Notes: generated by a model from the sequence alone, not told the origin. Shown: positions 42,779 through 52,357, counted from the first letter of the stretch. The stretch is DNA of 64,000 nucleotides from Cohnella herbarum (GCF_012849095.1 NZ_CP051680.1:1798001-1862000), one strand, 5' to 3'. A program made the numbers and translations.

Positions 42779-43834
42779 ATGACTAATCCGAACCATGCAC
42801 AATTGAAAAAAGGCGTCGCTCCTTATGAAAAATCAAATACGAAATCAAGCGTTAAACAGCTCCTGAACACTTTGCCGCCCTTTTTCCTGCTGTGGGCCGC
42901 CGCTTACCTAAGCTTATCCGTTTCCTACTGGCTCGCGTTACCGTTCATCATTCTCGCTGCGGGATTCGTCATTCGCACCTTTATCATTTTTCACGATTGC
43001 TGCCACCAATCCTTCTTCAAGAGCCGCAAAGCCAACGAAGTGATGGGTACCATTACGGGAATTCTAACCCTTTTCCCTTATCAGCAGTGGAAGCATAGCC
43101 ATTCCATTCATCATTCAACGAGCAGTAATCTGGATAAACGCGGAATCGGCGACATGTGGTTGCTAACGATCGAGGAATACGTTGCGGCTCCATGGTGGAA
43201 AAGAACGTATTACCGGATTTACCGGAACCCGCTCGTCATGTTCGGCATCGGACCGCTAGCGATTTTCCTCGTCGAATACAGATTCAACGTAAAAGGCGCA
43301 AGACGCGCGGAAAAAATAAATACTTGGATCACCAATATCGGCATTATCGCGTTATACGGCGTATTGATGTGGGCGCTGGGATGGCAAAACTTCTTGCTCG
43401 TTCAAGCTCCGATTTTCTGGATTTCCGGCGCATTGGGCATTTGGCTGTTCTACGTGCAGCATCAATTCGAGGACTCCTATTTCGAGCACAACGAGGAATG
43501 GAGTTACGTGAAAGCGGCGGTCGAAGGAAGTTCGTATTATAAGCTTCCGAAGGTGCTTCAGTGGCTGACCGGTAATATCGGCTTCCACCACGTTCACCAT
43601 TTAAGCCCTAGAGTCCCGAACTATAACCTGGAAGAAGCTCATACAGCAGTGCCTCCGTTGCAACATGCGACGACGATCACTTTGTCCGAGAGCTTCAGGT
43701 CTCTGAAGTTCAAGCTATGGGATGAGGATAATAAACGCTTCGTGAGTTTTAAGGCGATCAAAAACCTTGATAAATCCGGGGCTGTACCGACGATTAAGAA
43801 GCCTGAGCCTCCGATTAGCGGAGAAGTCGCCTAG
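42779..43834 (+). CDS. des: Acyl-lipid fatty acid desaturase
   Basis: The protein is 351 residues. Membrane di-iron desaturase with the three His boxes HDCCHQ (72-77), HSHSIHH (about 106-112) and HHVHH (near 271), and four or more membrane helices between them. It introduces a double bond into phospholipid acyl chains when membranes stiffen in the cold. AGGAGGTAACT precedes ATG. It is followed by desK and desR in the same order as Bacillus subtilis. Confidence 0.94.
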   Translation: MTNPNHAQLKKGVAPYEKSNTKSSVKQLLNTLPPFFLLWAAAYLSLSVSYWLALPFIILAAGFVIRTFIIFHDCCHQSFFKSRKANEVMGTITGILTLFPYQQWKHSHSIHHSTSSNLDKRGIGDMWLLTIEEYVAAPWWKRTYYRIYRNPLVMFGIGPLAIFLVEYRFNVKGARRAEKINTWITNIGIIALYGVLMWALGWQNFLLVQAPIFWISGALGIWLFYVQHQFEDSYFEHNEEWSYVKAAVEGSSYYKLPKVLQWLTGNIGFHHVHHLSPRVPNYNLEEAHTAVPPLQHATTITLSESFRSLKFKLWDEDNKRFVSFKAIKNLDKSGAVPTIKKPEPPISGEVA

Positions 43835-43925
43835 CTTAGACCTAGTCCCCGAGCAAGACGGTAACATAAGCTCGAGATTGTGTTAAACTAAGCTCAGATC
43901 GTACCCGTTATTAGGAGCGTCAACG

Positions 43926-45071
43926 ATGTACAAGAAGTTAAAGAAAATTCAAATTTTCCCGAAAACGACAGGCGTAAGCCCTTATGTATGGCTTATGTTC
44001 TGCATACTGCCTTTCTATTTCATCTTCCGCGCCTCGACCGATCTCGAGATCGTGAGCGGAATTACCATGATCATCCTATTCTTCGTCTGTTATCGGCTGA
44101 CCTTGAACGCTAAAGGTTGGCCGGTTTACGTAGGGACAAGCATCCAGATCGCAATCTCCATCGCGATGACGCTGTTATTCAACTATGCATATTTCGCTTT
44201 CTTCTTAGCCTTCTTCATCGGCAACATTCAGAATAAAGCCGGGTTTATTACTTTATACACCGTTCATATCGTGACCAGCTTCGTTGCAGTAAATCTAGGC
44301 TTCATTATGCAAGATAAATTTTTCATTACGCAAACCCCGTTCATCTTGATTAGTTTGCTCGGCATCATCCTTCTTCCGCTCAACAGCTATAACCGCAACA
44401 AGCGCGGCGAACTGCAAGAGCAACTCAAAGACGCGAATATTCGAATCGCCGATTTGGTCAAGATGGAGGAACGGCAACGTATCGCCCGCGATTTGCACGA
44501 CACGCTCGGCCAGAAGCTGTCGCTGATCGGCCTCAAGAGCGATCTAGCCTATAAACTCATCGCCAAGAACCCGGATAAGGCTCGCGCCGAGATGAAAGAC
44601 GTTCAACAAACGGCCAGAACGGCGTTGCATGAAGTCAGGCTGCTCGTCTCCAGAATGCGCGGAACCAAGCTCGAAGAAGAGATCGTGCGCATTAAGCAAA
44701 TTCTAAAGGCGGCACAGATCGAATTCACGATTAAAGGAGATCCGACATTGCCCGGCATCTCTCTCCTCTCGGAGAACGTATTGAGCATGTGCTTGAAGGA
44801 AGCCGTTAATAATGTAGTTAAGCATAGCGAAGCTACTTCCTGTTGCCTATCCCTGGAGCAAACACCGACTGAGGTCATTATGAAAGTTCACGACAATGGC
44901 GACAATCGGACGAACGAATTGAACTTCAAGAACGGTCATGGCTTGCAAGGAATGAAAGAACGGTTGGAATTCGTGAACGGAACTTTGGAAATTTCATTAA
45001 AAGAAGGAACGACGATCATTACGAGAATTCCGCAAATCGTAAGGCGCATGGAAAAGGAGGACAATGCATGA
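43926..45071 (+). CDS. desK: Thermosensor histidine kinase DesK
   Basis: The protein is 381 residues. Four to five N-terminal membrane helices (about 15-160) form the thickness-sensing domain. A linker coiled coil follows, then HisKA_3 with EERQRIARDLHDTLGQKLSLIGLKSDLAYKL (His is the phosphosite), matching DesK closely, and a HATPase domain (LKEAVNNVVKHSEAT, GHGLQGMKERLEFVNG). It phosphorylates DesR in the cold. ATTAGGAGCGTCAACG precedes ATG. Confidence 0.94.
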   Translation: MYKKLKKIQIFPKTTGVSPYVWLMFCILPFYFIFRASTDLEIVSGITMIILFFVCYRLTLNAKGWPVYVGTSIQIAISIAMTLLFNYAYFAFFLAFFIGNIQNKAGFITLYTVHIVTSFVAVNLGFIMQDKFFITQTPFILISLLGIILLPLNSYNRNKRGELQEQLKDANIRIADLVKMEERQRIARDLHDTLGQKLSLIGLKSDLAYKLIAKNPDKARAEMKDVQQTARTALHEVRLLVSRMRGTKLEEEIVRIKQILKAAQIEFTIKGDPTLPGISLLSENVLSMCLKEAVNNVVKHSEATSCCLSLEQTPTEVIMKVHDNGDNRTNELNFKNGHGLQGMKERLEFVNGTLEISLKEGTTIITRIPQIVRRMEKEDNA

Positions 45072-45673
45072 TTCGTATCGTTATCGCAGAGGATCAACGC
45101 ATGCTGTTAGGCGCGCTCGGCTCTCTGCTCGATCTTGAAGAGGACATGGTCGTCGTCGGCAAAGCTTCGGACGGCGCGAAAGCAATCGAACTCGTACGTC
45201 TCCACGAACCCGACATCTGTATTATGGATATCGAGATGCCGGGAAAAACCGGTCTTGAAGCGGCTGAAGAGCTTAAAGAATTGCCATGCAAGGTCATTAT
45301 CTTAACGACCTTCGCCCGCGCGGGTTACTTCGATCGCGCCATCAAGGCAGGAGTAAGTGGTTATTTGTTAAAAGACAGCCCGAGCGACGAGCTGGCTAGC
45401 ACGATCCGAAGCGTATTGGCGGGCAAACGGATCTACGCCGCGGAACTCGTTGACGAGGCCTACGGCGGAGATAACGATAATCCGTTAACGGATCGGGAGA
45501 AGGAAGTGCTCGAATTGATCGCCGATGGCAAGAACACGAAAGAAATCGCCACGGAGCTCTACCTTACGACCGGTACGATACGGAATTACATCTCCATCAT
45601 CTTAGACAAGCTCAACGTAAGCAATCGCGTAGAAGCGATCAAGCGATTCAACGAAAAGGGCTGGTTCAAATAA
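45068..45673 (+). CDS. desR: Response regulator DesR
   Basis: The protein is 201 residues. The receiver domain has EDQRM and the phosphoacceptor in DICIMDIEMPGKTG, with the conserved Lys in LLKDSPSD. The LuxR-type HTH has LTDREKEVLELIADGKNTKEIATELYLTTGTIRNYISIIL. ATG overlaps the desK stop by four bases. It should activate des. Its 3' end overlaps the convergent glucosaminidase gene by 8 bp. Confidence 0.94.
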   Translation: MIRIVIAEDQRMLLGALGSLLDLEEDMVVVGKASDGAKAIELVRLHEPDICIMDIEMPGKTGLEAAEELKELPCKVIILTTFARAGYFDRAIKAGVSGYLLKDSPSDELASTIRSVLAGKRIYAAELVDEAYGGDNDNPLTDREKEVLELIADGKNTKEIATELYLTTGTIRNYISIILDKLNVSNRVEAIKRFNEKGWFK

Positions 45674-46715
45674 CGTTCAGCTTCTTGTAGTCCTTAGTCA
45701 TAATATTTTTAACGAGCCCCGACCACTTGGAATTCGCCGGACAATATTTCGTCGCAATCTTCTCGATCGTCGTGTACCCTTTACCCACGTAATTTTTGGA
45801 GAGCAACTGACCGAATTTTCGTACGCTGTCCCCTTTCGTCTCGAAGCTGAACGCTCTCTTATGCGCATCTTTGCCTGACGCGTTAAGACCGAACAGATTG
45901 TTCTTGTTCTTAGCCAATCTACTGCTCCCGTTACCGCTCTCCAGCTTCATAACCGCGATCGTAAACAAAGCGTTAATGCCATACTCCTCTTCGACCTCGA
46001 GAATCGTCTGCTCCAGTCCATGCCCCTCTAGAGCCGTCCCGTTAAAAATAACGGAGATATCTTCTTCCGTAAGCCCCGATTCCGTTCCTACCGTCGACGA
46101 CGGCTTCACGACCTCGGAATCTTCCTCTATAGCTTGTATGTCATCACTCGCTTCGTCGGATTCCTTCAGTTCATTAGGTTCCTTCAATCCATCTGCTTCC
46201 CTCGTCTCTTCTCCGCTTTTAATTATCCCCTCATCCACCAACTTGGCATAGTCGCCATGTACATACCCTCCGCCGTTAATTCTCAGCCAACCGTTATCCG
46301 TCGTTCTCGAAACGGCAAGCTTCGTCCCCTTCTTGACGATATCGATGATTTTCGATTTCGGATAGGCATTCGCCCGTACGTTAAGATAATACGCCGTAAC
46401 TTCGTATGTACGAATCGATGAACTTACGAGGGCCGAGATACGCACTTCGCTATCCGGACTCTTGGCTATGTCTTGGATCGGTTCATTCTTTGATCGGATC
46501 GATGCCGAATCGGTTATCGTGCTCAGCGGTACGGTTGCGCTAGTTGTATCGATAATTGTATCGACCGGCTTAACGGATGGTTGCGACAAAAGTATCGGAG
46601 CAGGGGAAACGGGCTTCTGATCGTTATTCAACTGTTGAAATCTCATTCCTAAAGTTAACAGCAGAGCTAATCCTAACGCATAAATCATCACACGGCTCAT
46701 TAGCTTCCTACGCAT
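45666..46715 (-). CDS. SH3-domain glucosaminidase, membrane-anchored
   Basis: The protein is 349 residues. One N-terminal hydrophobic helix (VMIYALGLALLLTLGM) is a signal anchor. An SH3_3 domain (about 100-160) with YEVTAYYLNVRANAYPKSKIIDIVKKGTKL and GGGYVHGDYAKLV follows, then an acidic linker (160-215). A glucosaminidase domain with IAVMKLESGNGSSRLAKNKNNLFGLNA, containing the catalytic Glu, and KFGQLLSKNYVGKGYTTIEKIATKYCP closes the protein. It cleaves the peptidoglycan glycan strand outside the cell. Confidence 0.9.
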   Translation of the reverse strand: MRRKLMSRVMIYALGLALLLTLGMRFQQLNNDQKPVSPAPILLSQPSVKPVDTIIDTTSATVPLSTITDSASIRSKNEPIQDIAKSPDSEVRISALVSSSIRTYEVTAYYLNVRANAYPKSKIIDIVKKGTKLAVSRTTDNGWLRINGGGYVHGDYAKLVDEGIIKSGEETREADGLKEPNELKESDEASDDIQAIEEDSEVVKPSSTVGTESGLTEEDISVIFNGTALEGHGLEQTILEVEEEYGINALFTIAVMKLESGNGSSRLAKNKNNLFGLNASGKDAHKRAFSFETKGDSVRKFGQLLSKNYVGKGYTTIEKIATKYCPANSKWSGLVKNIMTKDYKKLNVI

Positions 46716-46913
46716 GACAACACCTCTTTCGTGAAATGGTGAAGGCTACTCGCAGCAATATAGGTTAGATTGTACATATATGCGGATGAAAAGCTTGTCA
46801 TTCTTTAAGTGAATAAATAAAGAAAAAATGTCGATCCCGGACGCAGTAAATTAATATTTTCTCATAATTGTCATCTTAAGAGGTTTTAGGAGGTTTTGAG
46901 CCCTTATATCCGT

Positions 46914-46944
46914 TACATAAAAAGCCATTTGATCGTGCATAGTA
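46914..46944 (+). promoter_or_regulatory. Candidate sigma-G promoter of the ger operon
   Basis: TACATA (46914-46919) and CATAGTA (46938-46944) are 18 bp apart and about 43 bp before the first ger start, a fair match to forespore sigma-G promoters that normally drive germination receptor operons. No sigma-A promoter is obvious nearby. Confidence 0.42.
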
Positions 46945-46986
46945 ACAGTTGTTGCAAACTTTACCAGCTAGCTAGGGGATATAGAA

Positions 46987-48081
46987 TTGTCAGCAGTCAA
47001 CAGTAAAATCAGCTTCTTGCAAGCATGCATGATACTCATGTTGATGAACGGACTTACGAATCATGTCATCGTTAATCCGATGCTTCTGGATGCAGCCGGC
47101 CGGGATTCTTGGATATCCGTTATCGCGGCCGGGGTGTTGTTCGTTCCCTGGTGCCTGTTTCTTAGCGTCTTCATGAAACGTTCCGGGCAAAGCGAACTTC
47201 GTCCGTGGTTAGCCAAACAAACCCATCCGATCGTGGCATGGATTCTTACTATTCCTCTGATTATTCAACTTTATTTAATCGGAGCGATGACGATCGTACA
47301 TACATCGGCTTGGACGGTCACCAACTATCTCCCTTCGACTCCGAAGATCGTACTGTCGATCGTGCTAACGGTGCTCTGCGCAACGTTCGCGCATTGGGGA
47401 ATTCGGGTTATCGCCGTGATGTCCGGGATCTTGCTCCCGTTCGTCATCCTGCTCGGCATATTTGCCGGCGTGTCCAATTATCCGGAAAAAAACTTCAATA
47501 TGCTCAAGCCGTACTTGGAATTCGGAATATCCCCCGTGATCAACGGGATGATCTATGCAGGCGGAGGTTTCGTTGAAATCATTGTACTCATCGCCTTGCA
47601 GCATCACATAAATGCCAAGGTTCGTCCGCTACATCTACTCATCTACTCATCAATCATGGTCTACATTATGGTTGGACCGTTGTTCGGGGCGATCACGGAA
47701 TTCGGACCACTCGAAGCAGCCAAACAAATGGTGTCCCCTTTCGAGCAATGGAGGTTGGTCAGGCTCGGATCCTACGTCGAGCATGTCGATTTCTTCTCCG
47801 TCTATCAGTGGCTTGCCGGGGCTTGCGTGCGAATCAGCTTGTCCATATTCTTGGTGATCGACCTCTTGCCGTTGCGCAATTCCCACACGAAAAACAGTTA
47901 CATCATGCTCATCGCCTTGAGTTACATCGTGTTGTCCGTCGTCCCGATCAATGAATACACCTTCTACCTATGGATGTATCGCTTCTATTTCCCGATATCG
48001 CTGGTCGTCTTATTGGCGGTTTCGATCGCATGGGTATCGGTGTCCGCGTTCGCCAAACAAGCCAAAGGAGGAAAAACATGA
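46987..48081 (+). CDS. GerAB-type spore germination permease
   Basis: The protein is 364 residues, with ten membrane helices of the endospore germination permease (APC superfamily) fold. SFLQACMILMLMNGLTNHVIVNPMLLDAAGRDSWISVIAAGVLFVPWCLFLSV and LYIGAMTI-type segments match the family. It is the B subunit of a germinant receptor in the inner spore membrane. TTG start with AGGGGATATAGAA upstream. Its stop codon overlaps the next gene (ATGA). Confidence 0.92.
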   Translation: MSAVNSKISFLQACMILMLMNGLTNHVIVNPMLLDAAGRDSWISVIAAGVLFVPWCLFLSVFMKRSGQSELRPWLAKQTHPIVAWILTIPLIIQLYLIGAMTIVHTSAWTVTNYLPSTPKIVLSIVLTVLCATFAHWGIRVIAVMSGILLPFVILLGIFAGVSNYPEKNFNMLKPYLEFGISPVINGMIYAGGGFVEIIVLIALQHHINAKVRPLHLLIYSSIMVYIMVGPLFGAITEFGPLEAAKQMVSPFEQWRLVRLGSYVEHVDFFSVYQWLAGACVRISLSIFLVIDLLPLRNSHTKNSYIMLIALSYIVLSVVPINEYTFYLWMYRFYFPISLVVLLAVSIAWVSVSAFAKQAKGGKT

Positions 48082-49559
48082 CGACACGACCGCAATCGGC
48101 ATCAGAGAAATGGGACGAAGTTAAACTCCGCGAGCTCTTCGTCCATTCGGCGGATGTGCAAATTCAAAGCTGCAAGCTTGACGACCAACCGAATTCCGAA
48201 GTGATGCTAATATTCTCTGAAGGACTGTGCGACTCCGTTCAAATCGCGCAAATCGTCCTCCCGGAATTAGAAAAGCTGATTAAGAAAGCTCAGTTCTCCG
48301 ACTTACTATCCGGAGAAATCACGGGAACGTTGCCTCTTATTTATATTAAAGAAGAGGAATCCGCGGATACTCTTATTGAGTATCTCTTTCAAGGCGATCT
48401 CATTTTGTTTTTCAAGGCAAGCGAACGAATGTACAAAATGAATATTTGCAATCGGCCGCAACGGATGCCAGAGGAATCCAATACGGAAATTTCGATCAAA
48501 GGACCTAAGGATGGCTTTACGGAAGATCTCGTCATTAACGTCGCGCTCATTCGCAAACGAATCCGCAGCACCAGCCTGAATTATGAAACGTTTACTCTGG
48601 GCAGGAGAACGAAGACGAAGATCGGCCTGTTATATTTTCAAGACATTCTATCTCCCAAAATCTTAAAAGAAGTCCGCGTAAGAATAAGCAAGATCGACGT
48701 CGATGGGATCTACAGCATCAACCAGCTCGAAGAAATGTTATCCGATTCTAAATTCACGATCTTCCCCACGTTCGCCGTGACCGGACGCCCCGACTATGTC
48801 GTGAACAGCCTGCTTGCGGGAAGGTTTATCTTGATCGTAGACGGTATTCCGATGGTCCTTATTGGTCCAGCCGGCTTATCGCTCATTATGAAATCGCCCG
48901 AGGATATTCATTTTAACTACACCTATATTTCCTTCGCACGCATTATTAGGCTAGTAAGCCTCTTTCTGTCTATCGTGCTGCCTGGCTTTTGGGTATCGCT
49001 TACGGCGTTTCATCAAGATCAAATTCCTTTCCGAATGATGGCTACGATCGCAGGAGCGCGGCTCGGACTTCCTCTGTCCGCGCAGATGGAGATGTTTATC
49101 CTGCTTATGTTGATCGAGATCTTTCGGGAAGCCGGCGTTCGCCTGCCCAGCAACATCGGACAGACGCTAACCGTCGTCGGAGGTCTGATTATCGGCGACG
49201 CATCGATCCGCGCCGGCCTCGTATCGCCTTCCGTCGTCGTAGTGGGCGCCATTACGGCGGTAACTTCCGTTACGTTAGTCAACCAAAGTCTAAGTACCGT
49301 CGTCAGTCTCGTTAGGCTGGTCACGTTTCTCGTTGCGGCGTTTCTCGGGATGTACGGTTTAATTCTCAGTCTTATCCTTCTCGTTGCTTATATGTCTAGA
49401 CTGCAATCCTTCGGCGTGCCTTACCTTACTCCCATATCTCCGCTCCATATTAAAGATGTTGCCGTATCCTACCTTAGGCTCCCCTTCGCCAAGATCAGAA
49501 CCAGGCCAATCGCTATGGAGCCGATCGACCCTGATCACCAAGAGGATCAAGGTCCATGA
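48078..49559 (+). CDS. GerAA-type spore germination protein
   Basis: About 493 residues. The soluble N-domain includes FSEGLCDSVQIAQIVLPELEKL and the family block IKGPKDGFTEDLVINVALIRKRIRSTSL. The C-terminal half has four to five membrane helices with LPGFWVSLTAFHQDQIPFRMMATIAGARLGLPLSAQMEMFILLMLIEIFREAGVRLPSNIGQTLTVVGGLIIGDASIRAGLVSPSVVVV, diagnostic for GerA. ATG 48078 follows AAAGGAGG; a frame open further upstream lies inside gerB. Confidence 0.95.
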   Translation: MTTRPQSASEKWDEVKLRELFVHSADVQIQSCKLDDQPNSEVMLIFSEGLCDSVQIAQIVLPELEKLIKKAQFSDLLSGEITGTLPLIYIKEEESADTLIEYLFQGDLILFFKASERMYKMNICNRPQRMPEESNTEISIKGPKDGFTEDLVINVALIRKRIRSTSLNYETFTLGRRTKTKIGLLYFQDILSPKILKEVRVRISKIDVDGIYSINQLEEMLSDSKFTIFPTFAVTGRPDYVVNSLLAGRFILIVDGIPMVLIGPAGLSLIMKSPEDIHFNYTYISFARIIRLVSLFLSIVLPGFWVSLTAFHQDQIPFRMMATIAGARLGLPLSAQMEMFILLMLIEIFREAGVRLPSNIGQTLTVVGGLIIGDASIRAGLVSPSVVVVGAITAVTSVTLVNQSLSTVVSLVRLVTFLVAAFLGMYGLILSLILLVAYMSRLQSFGVPYLTPISPLHIKDVAVSYLRLPFAKIRTRPIAMEPIDPDHQEDQGP

Positions 49560-50701
49560 AACGGCTTTTGCTTCTGGGTAGCGCGCTGATCTTTCTGTTT
49601 CCGTTAACGGGCTGTTGGAATTCCAAAGATATTCAGAACATGGACTATGTTACCGCGATCGGGTTGGATTTCGTGGATGGTAAATACATTACCTATGTAC
49701 AAGTATTGAACTTCACCAATATCGGCAGATCCGAAACGCTTGAAGTCGGCAAATCCGTCCCGATATGGGTAGGTAAAGGTGAGGGCTCGACGATATCCGA
49801 ATCGTTATCGTCTATTTACGCCACGTCTCAGATGCGCATCTTCTGGGGGCATGTCAAAACGATCGTGTGCACGGAGAACGTGTTAAAGAGAGGCGTGAGA
49901 GATGCCTATAACGCAATGAATCGGTTCGGAGATGTTCGGTATAACATTCTTATTTTCGGTACCAAAGAAAAGCTCAGCGACATCTTCATCCAGAAATCCA
50001 TTTTTAACTTATCGCCATTGGATACGCTCATGTTTTCTCCCGAGCAAATCTATGCCCAGCGTTCGTTTATCGTACCTAAGACCGGCAACCAAGTCATTGC
50101 GCAAATCAACGAGCCTGGCGAGCCTGGAATGTTACCCTCCCTCACGATTAACAAGGGAACCTGGCGCGAGGACAAAAATTCGAAATCCTTGCTTAAGATC
50201 AACGGGGCGTATTTCTTTAATCAGGATAAAATGGCGGCCTGGCTCTCTGAAGATGAATTGGCGGGTACCCGTTGGTCGCAAAAAGAGCTAAAGAGATCCT
50301 TGATCAGAATCCCTGCCGAAGGAAAAGCGATCGCCACGATGGTTATGATCAATCCGCATTATAAGGTGGATATCGATGTCGTAGACGGGAAAGTATGGTA
50401 TGACGTCAGCTTAAAAATCGATGCCACGCTTGATGAATTAATGAAGGACGTCTCCATCGATTACCTTGAACAACAAGCAAGTGAAGTCATAAGCGACGAA
50501 ATCAGGGAAAGCTTCCATAACGGATTAAAGAAGCAGGTCGATGTCCTCATGCTGGAGGAGACGCTCTATCGAAATCGTCCCAAAGAATGGCATAGGCTTC
50601 ACAAGTCCCAAGCGTTCTTACTTGACCATGAATGCCTTAGGAAGATTATCGTCAAAGTCGACTTAAGGAACACGGGAAAATATAAGGGCAGAACGAAGTA
50701 G
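49556..50701 (+). CDS. GerC-type spore germination lipoprotein
   Basis: The protein is 381 residues. The lipobox LFPLTGCWNSKDIQNMDYVTAIGLDF carries the conserved GCW and is the Ger(x)C start. Later blocks WGHVKTIVCTENVLKRG, GAYFFNQDKMAAWLSEDE and the C-terminal family domain are typical. ATG overlaps the gerA stop by four bases. The B-A-C order is one of the known arrangements of tricistronic receptor operons. Confidence 0.94.
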   Translation: MKRLLLLGSALIFLFPLTGCWNSKDIQNMDYVTAIGLDFVDGKYITYVQVLNFTNIGRSETLEVGKSVPIWVGKGEGSTISESLSSIYATSQMRIFWGHVKTIVCTENVLKRGVRDAYNAMNRFGDVRYNILIFGTKEKLSDIFIQKSIFNLSPLDTLMFSPEQIYAQRSFIVPKTGNQVIAQINEPGEPGMLPSLTINKGTWREDKNSKSLLKINGAYFFNQDKMAAWLSEDELAGTRWSQKELKRSLIRIPAEGKAIATMVMINPHYKVDIDVVDGKVWYDVSLKIDATLDELMKDVSIDYLEQQASEVISDEIRESFHNGLKKQVDVLMLEETLYRNRPKEWHRLHKSQAFLLDHECLRKIIVKVDLRNTGKYKGRTK

Positions 50702-50797
50702 GACGAAATAAATCGCCGTGAACACGGTTATCGCTCTATAATAGTCTGCTAGTAGGATGTTAATCCCCCCGGTCTGCCTGTATAATTACTTAGCCAA

Positions 50798-50813
50798 GCA
50801 AACATATGTTTGC
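50798..50813. promoter_or_regulatory. Candidate LexA box (16-bp palindrome)
   Basis: GCAAACATATGTTTGC is perfectly palindromic and close to the Firmicute SOS box CGAAC-N4-GTTCG. It lies 12 bp after a TATAAT (50781-50786) and 60 bp before a YdjM-family gene, a good site for repression. Confidence 0.5.
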
Positions 50814-50872
50814 ATATCTAGTATTCATGCAGCATAAACATCTTGCACCAAGTACAGTCAGCGGGGGGAACT

Positions 50873-51517
50873 ATGAAAGGGACGACTCATCTAGCCATTG
50901 GAGGCGCCATTGGGGCGGCGGCCTGCCTGATTTACCCATTCCAATTCGATCATGCGGCGATGTACGTTTGCATTGCCGGCTTCTCGGCGTTAAGCGCGGA
51001 TTTGGATGGCCCTAGCCTATTAAGCGGTAAACTCGGCAAGCTGTCCAAATTGCTGCGCAACCTAGCTCTATGGACGGGGATTGGCTTCGTTGCCGTATTT
51101 GCCTACCTGTATTTTGTTCGGGATACGCTCTATCCCATCTTCAGCACCATCTCCGTTGCGATGTTTATCCTCGGACTGATCACCAAAGAAGGCACGATCC
51201 GTAATGCTCTCGTAAGCGCGATCGGCTGCGCGCTGCTCTATGCCGGATGGGATACTCAGCAGAATTGGTTGATGGGCTTCGGTTTATTCGTGGCTTGGGT
51301 TCCTTGGTTAAAACATCGGGGAATGACGCATACGATATGGGCTTTGGTACTATGGGGAGCGATCGGCCGGGGGCTTGAGCAACAGCTTGGGATCGATGGA
51401 ATAACGGTCGTTGCGGTCGCGGGATATGCTTCTCACCTGATCGCGGACACCTTAACGCCTAATGGCGTAAAATGGCTGTATCCGATCTATAAGAAATCGA
51501 TTAAGCTTCATCTGTAA
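50873..51517 (+). CDS. YdjM/DUF457-type membrane-bound putative metal-dependent hydrolase
   Basis: About 214 residues. The early motif THLAIGGAIGAAACL, the acidic FSALSADLDGPSLLSG, the later KHRGMTHTIWALVLW and GYASHLIADTLTPNGVKWLYP supply the His/Asp set of this family, interspersed with about six membrane helices. Activity is unproven. GGGGGGAACT precedes ATG 50873. The E. coli homologue ydjM belongs to the SOS regulon, which fits the palindrome upstream. Confidence 0.85.
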   Translation: MKGTTHLAIGGAIGAAACLIYPFQFDHAAMYVCIAGFSALSADLDGPSLLSGKLGKLSKLLRNLALWTGIGFVAVFAYLYFVRDTLYPIFSTISVAMFILGLITKEGTIRNALVSAIGCALLYAGWDTQQNWLMGFGLFVAWVPWLKHRGMTHTIWALVLWGAIGRGLEQQLGIDGITVVAVAGYASHLIADTLTPNGVKWLYPIYKKSIKLHL

Positions 51518-52003
51518 CAATGCTTCTAATGCTTGCCTGGGCATCCCCTGAGCTATGTGCACATATGTACTCCGAGTAGCTACAGCATAGTTCTTACGCG
51601 CTCAGTAATTGGGAATCAGTCGTTCACTTGCCTTTTGGCTTTACCTGAGCAATGTGCACATATTGACTCTCGAGCTTCTAGGGTCAATTTTTCATATAAT
51701 TGGAACTCGACTACTATCGCTTTACCTTCTCCTGAGCTATGTGCACATAAACTCCAGGTCAGCACATATTAACTCCAGTTCCGCAACGGTTTCCAATTTA
51801 CCGGTGAGGAACTCGAGAGTTAATTCAACCAACGCTTTTGTGAGGGATATATACGATATGTGCAGATTACTCAGGGACCCCTAATCGGACATATTTGAGC
51901 AAGCGAAGATATATGCAGTTTACTCAGGAGCTCCTGATCGGACATGATTGCACATGCGACTCATTCGATATGTGCAGTTCACTCAGGAGCCCCAAATCGG
52001 GCG
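51518..52003. repeat. Gene-free spacer with three direct and three inverted repeat units
   Basis: CCTGAGC(T/A)ATGTGCACATA-type units start at about 51547, 51644 and 51731, with a partial copy at 51760. Units of the opposite sense (GATATGTGCAG, then ACTCAGG) start at about 51855, 51908 and 51967 and are spaced 53 and 59 bp apart. Several are followed by GA(G/C)CCCC(T/A)AATCGG-like blocks. Short open frames here have no protein character. No spacer-repeat regularity of a CRISPR is present. Confidence 0.7.
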
Positions 52004-52357
52004 TTATTGAACTTGAACTTCGGTAAGCTCTTGAGCTCTGTATTTGAGTCTAGCATTTTCGGCTGCCTGACCGAGAAGGTCCGACACTCTAACGCTGTCT
52101 CTTATATTTCTAAGAATATAAGTCGGTGAAGTCGTATCGGTGGAGAAAATCGTAATGTCCCCGAACTTGAGCATTCTCTCGATCAAATTCCTCTTCAAGT
52201 TAATATCCCGCACGCGATACAATTGGATTTCTTCGCGTCTTTTGGTGAAAATGCCTCTTTCCACAATGACTCTTCGTTCCGTAATTTGATAACGGGTAAA
52301 ACTTGGGATTCCATAGTTGAAAGGTTTGCCCTGCCATAACACATCCTCGTTCAACAT
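52004..52357 (-). CDS. Bacterial PH-domain protein (bPH2, YdbS-like)
   Basis: The protein is 117 residues. The segment YGIPSFTRYQITERRVIVERGIFTKRREEIQLYRVRDINLKRNLIERMLKFGDITIFSTDTTSPTYILRNIRD is a complete bPH2 domain, here without membrane helices. Function unknown. The N-terminal MLNEDVLWQGKPF is typical of the group. It ends next to the repeat-rich spacer. Confidence 0.88.
   Translation of the reverse strand: MLNEDVLWQGKPFNYGIPSFTRYQITERRVIVERGIFTKRREEIQLYRVRDINLKRNLIERMLKFGDITIFSTDTTSPTYILRNIRDSVRVSDLLGQAAENARLKYRAQELTEVQVQ

Noticed and set aside
51518..52003. CRISPR-like array
   Set aside because: Units occur in both orientations at irregular spacing, are imperfect, and the intervening sequence is itself partly repeated; there are no cas genes.
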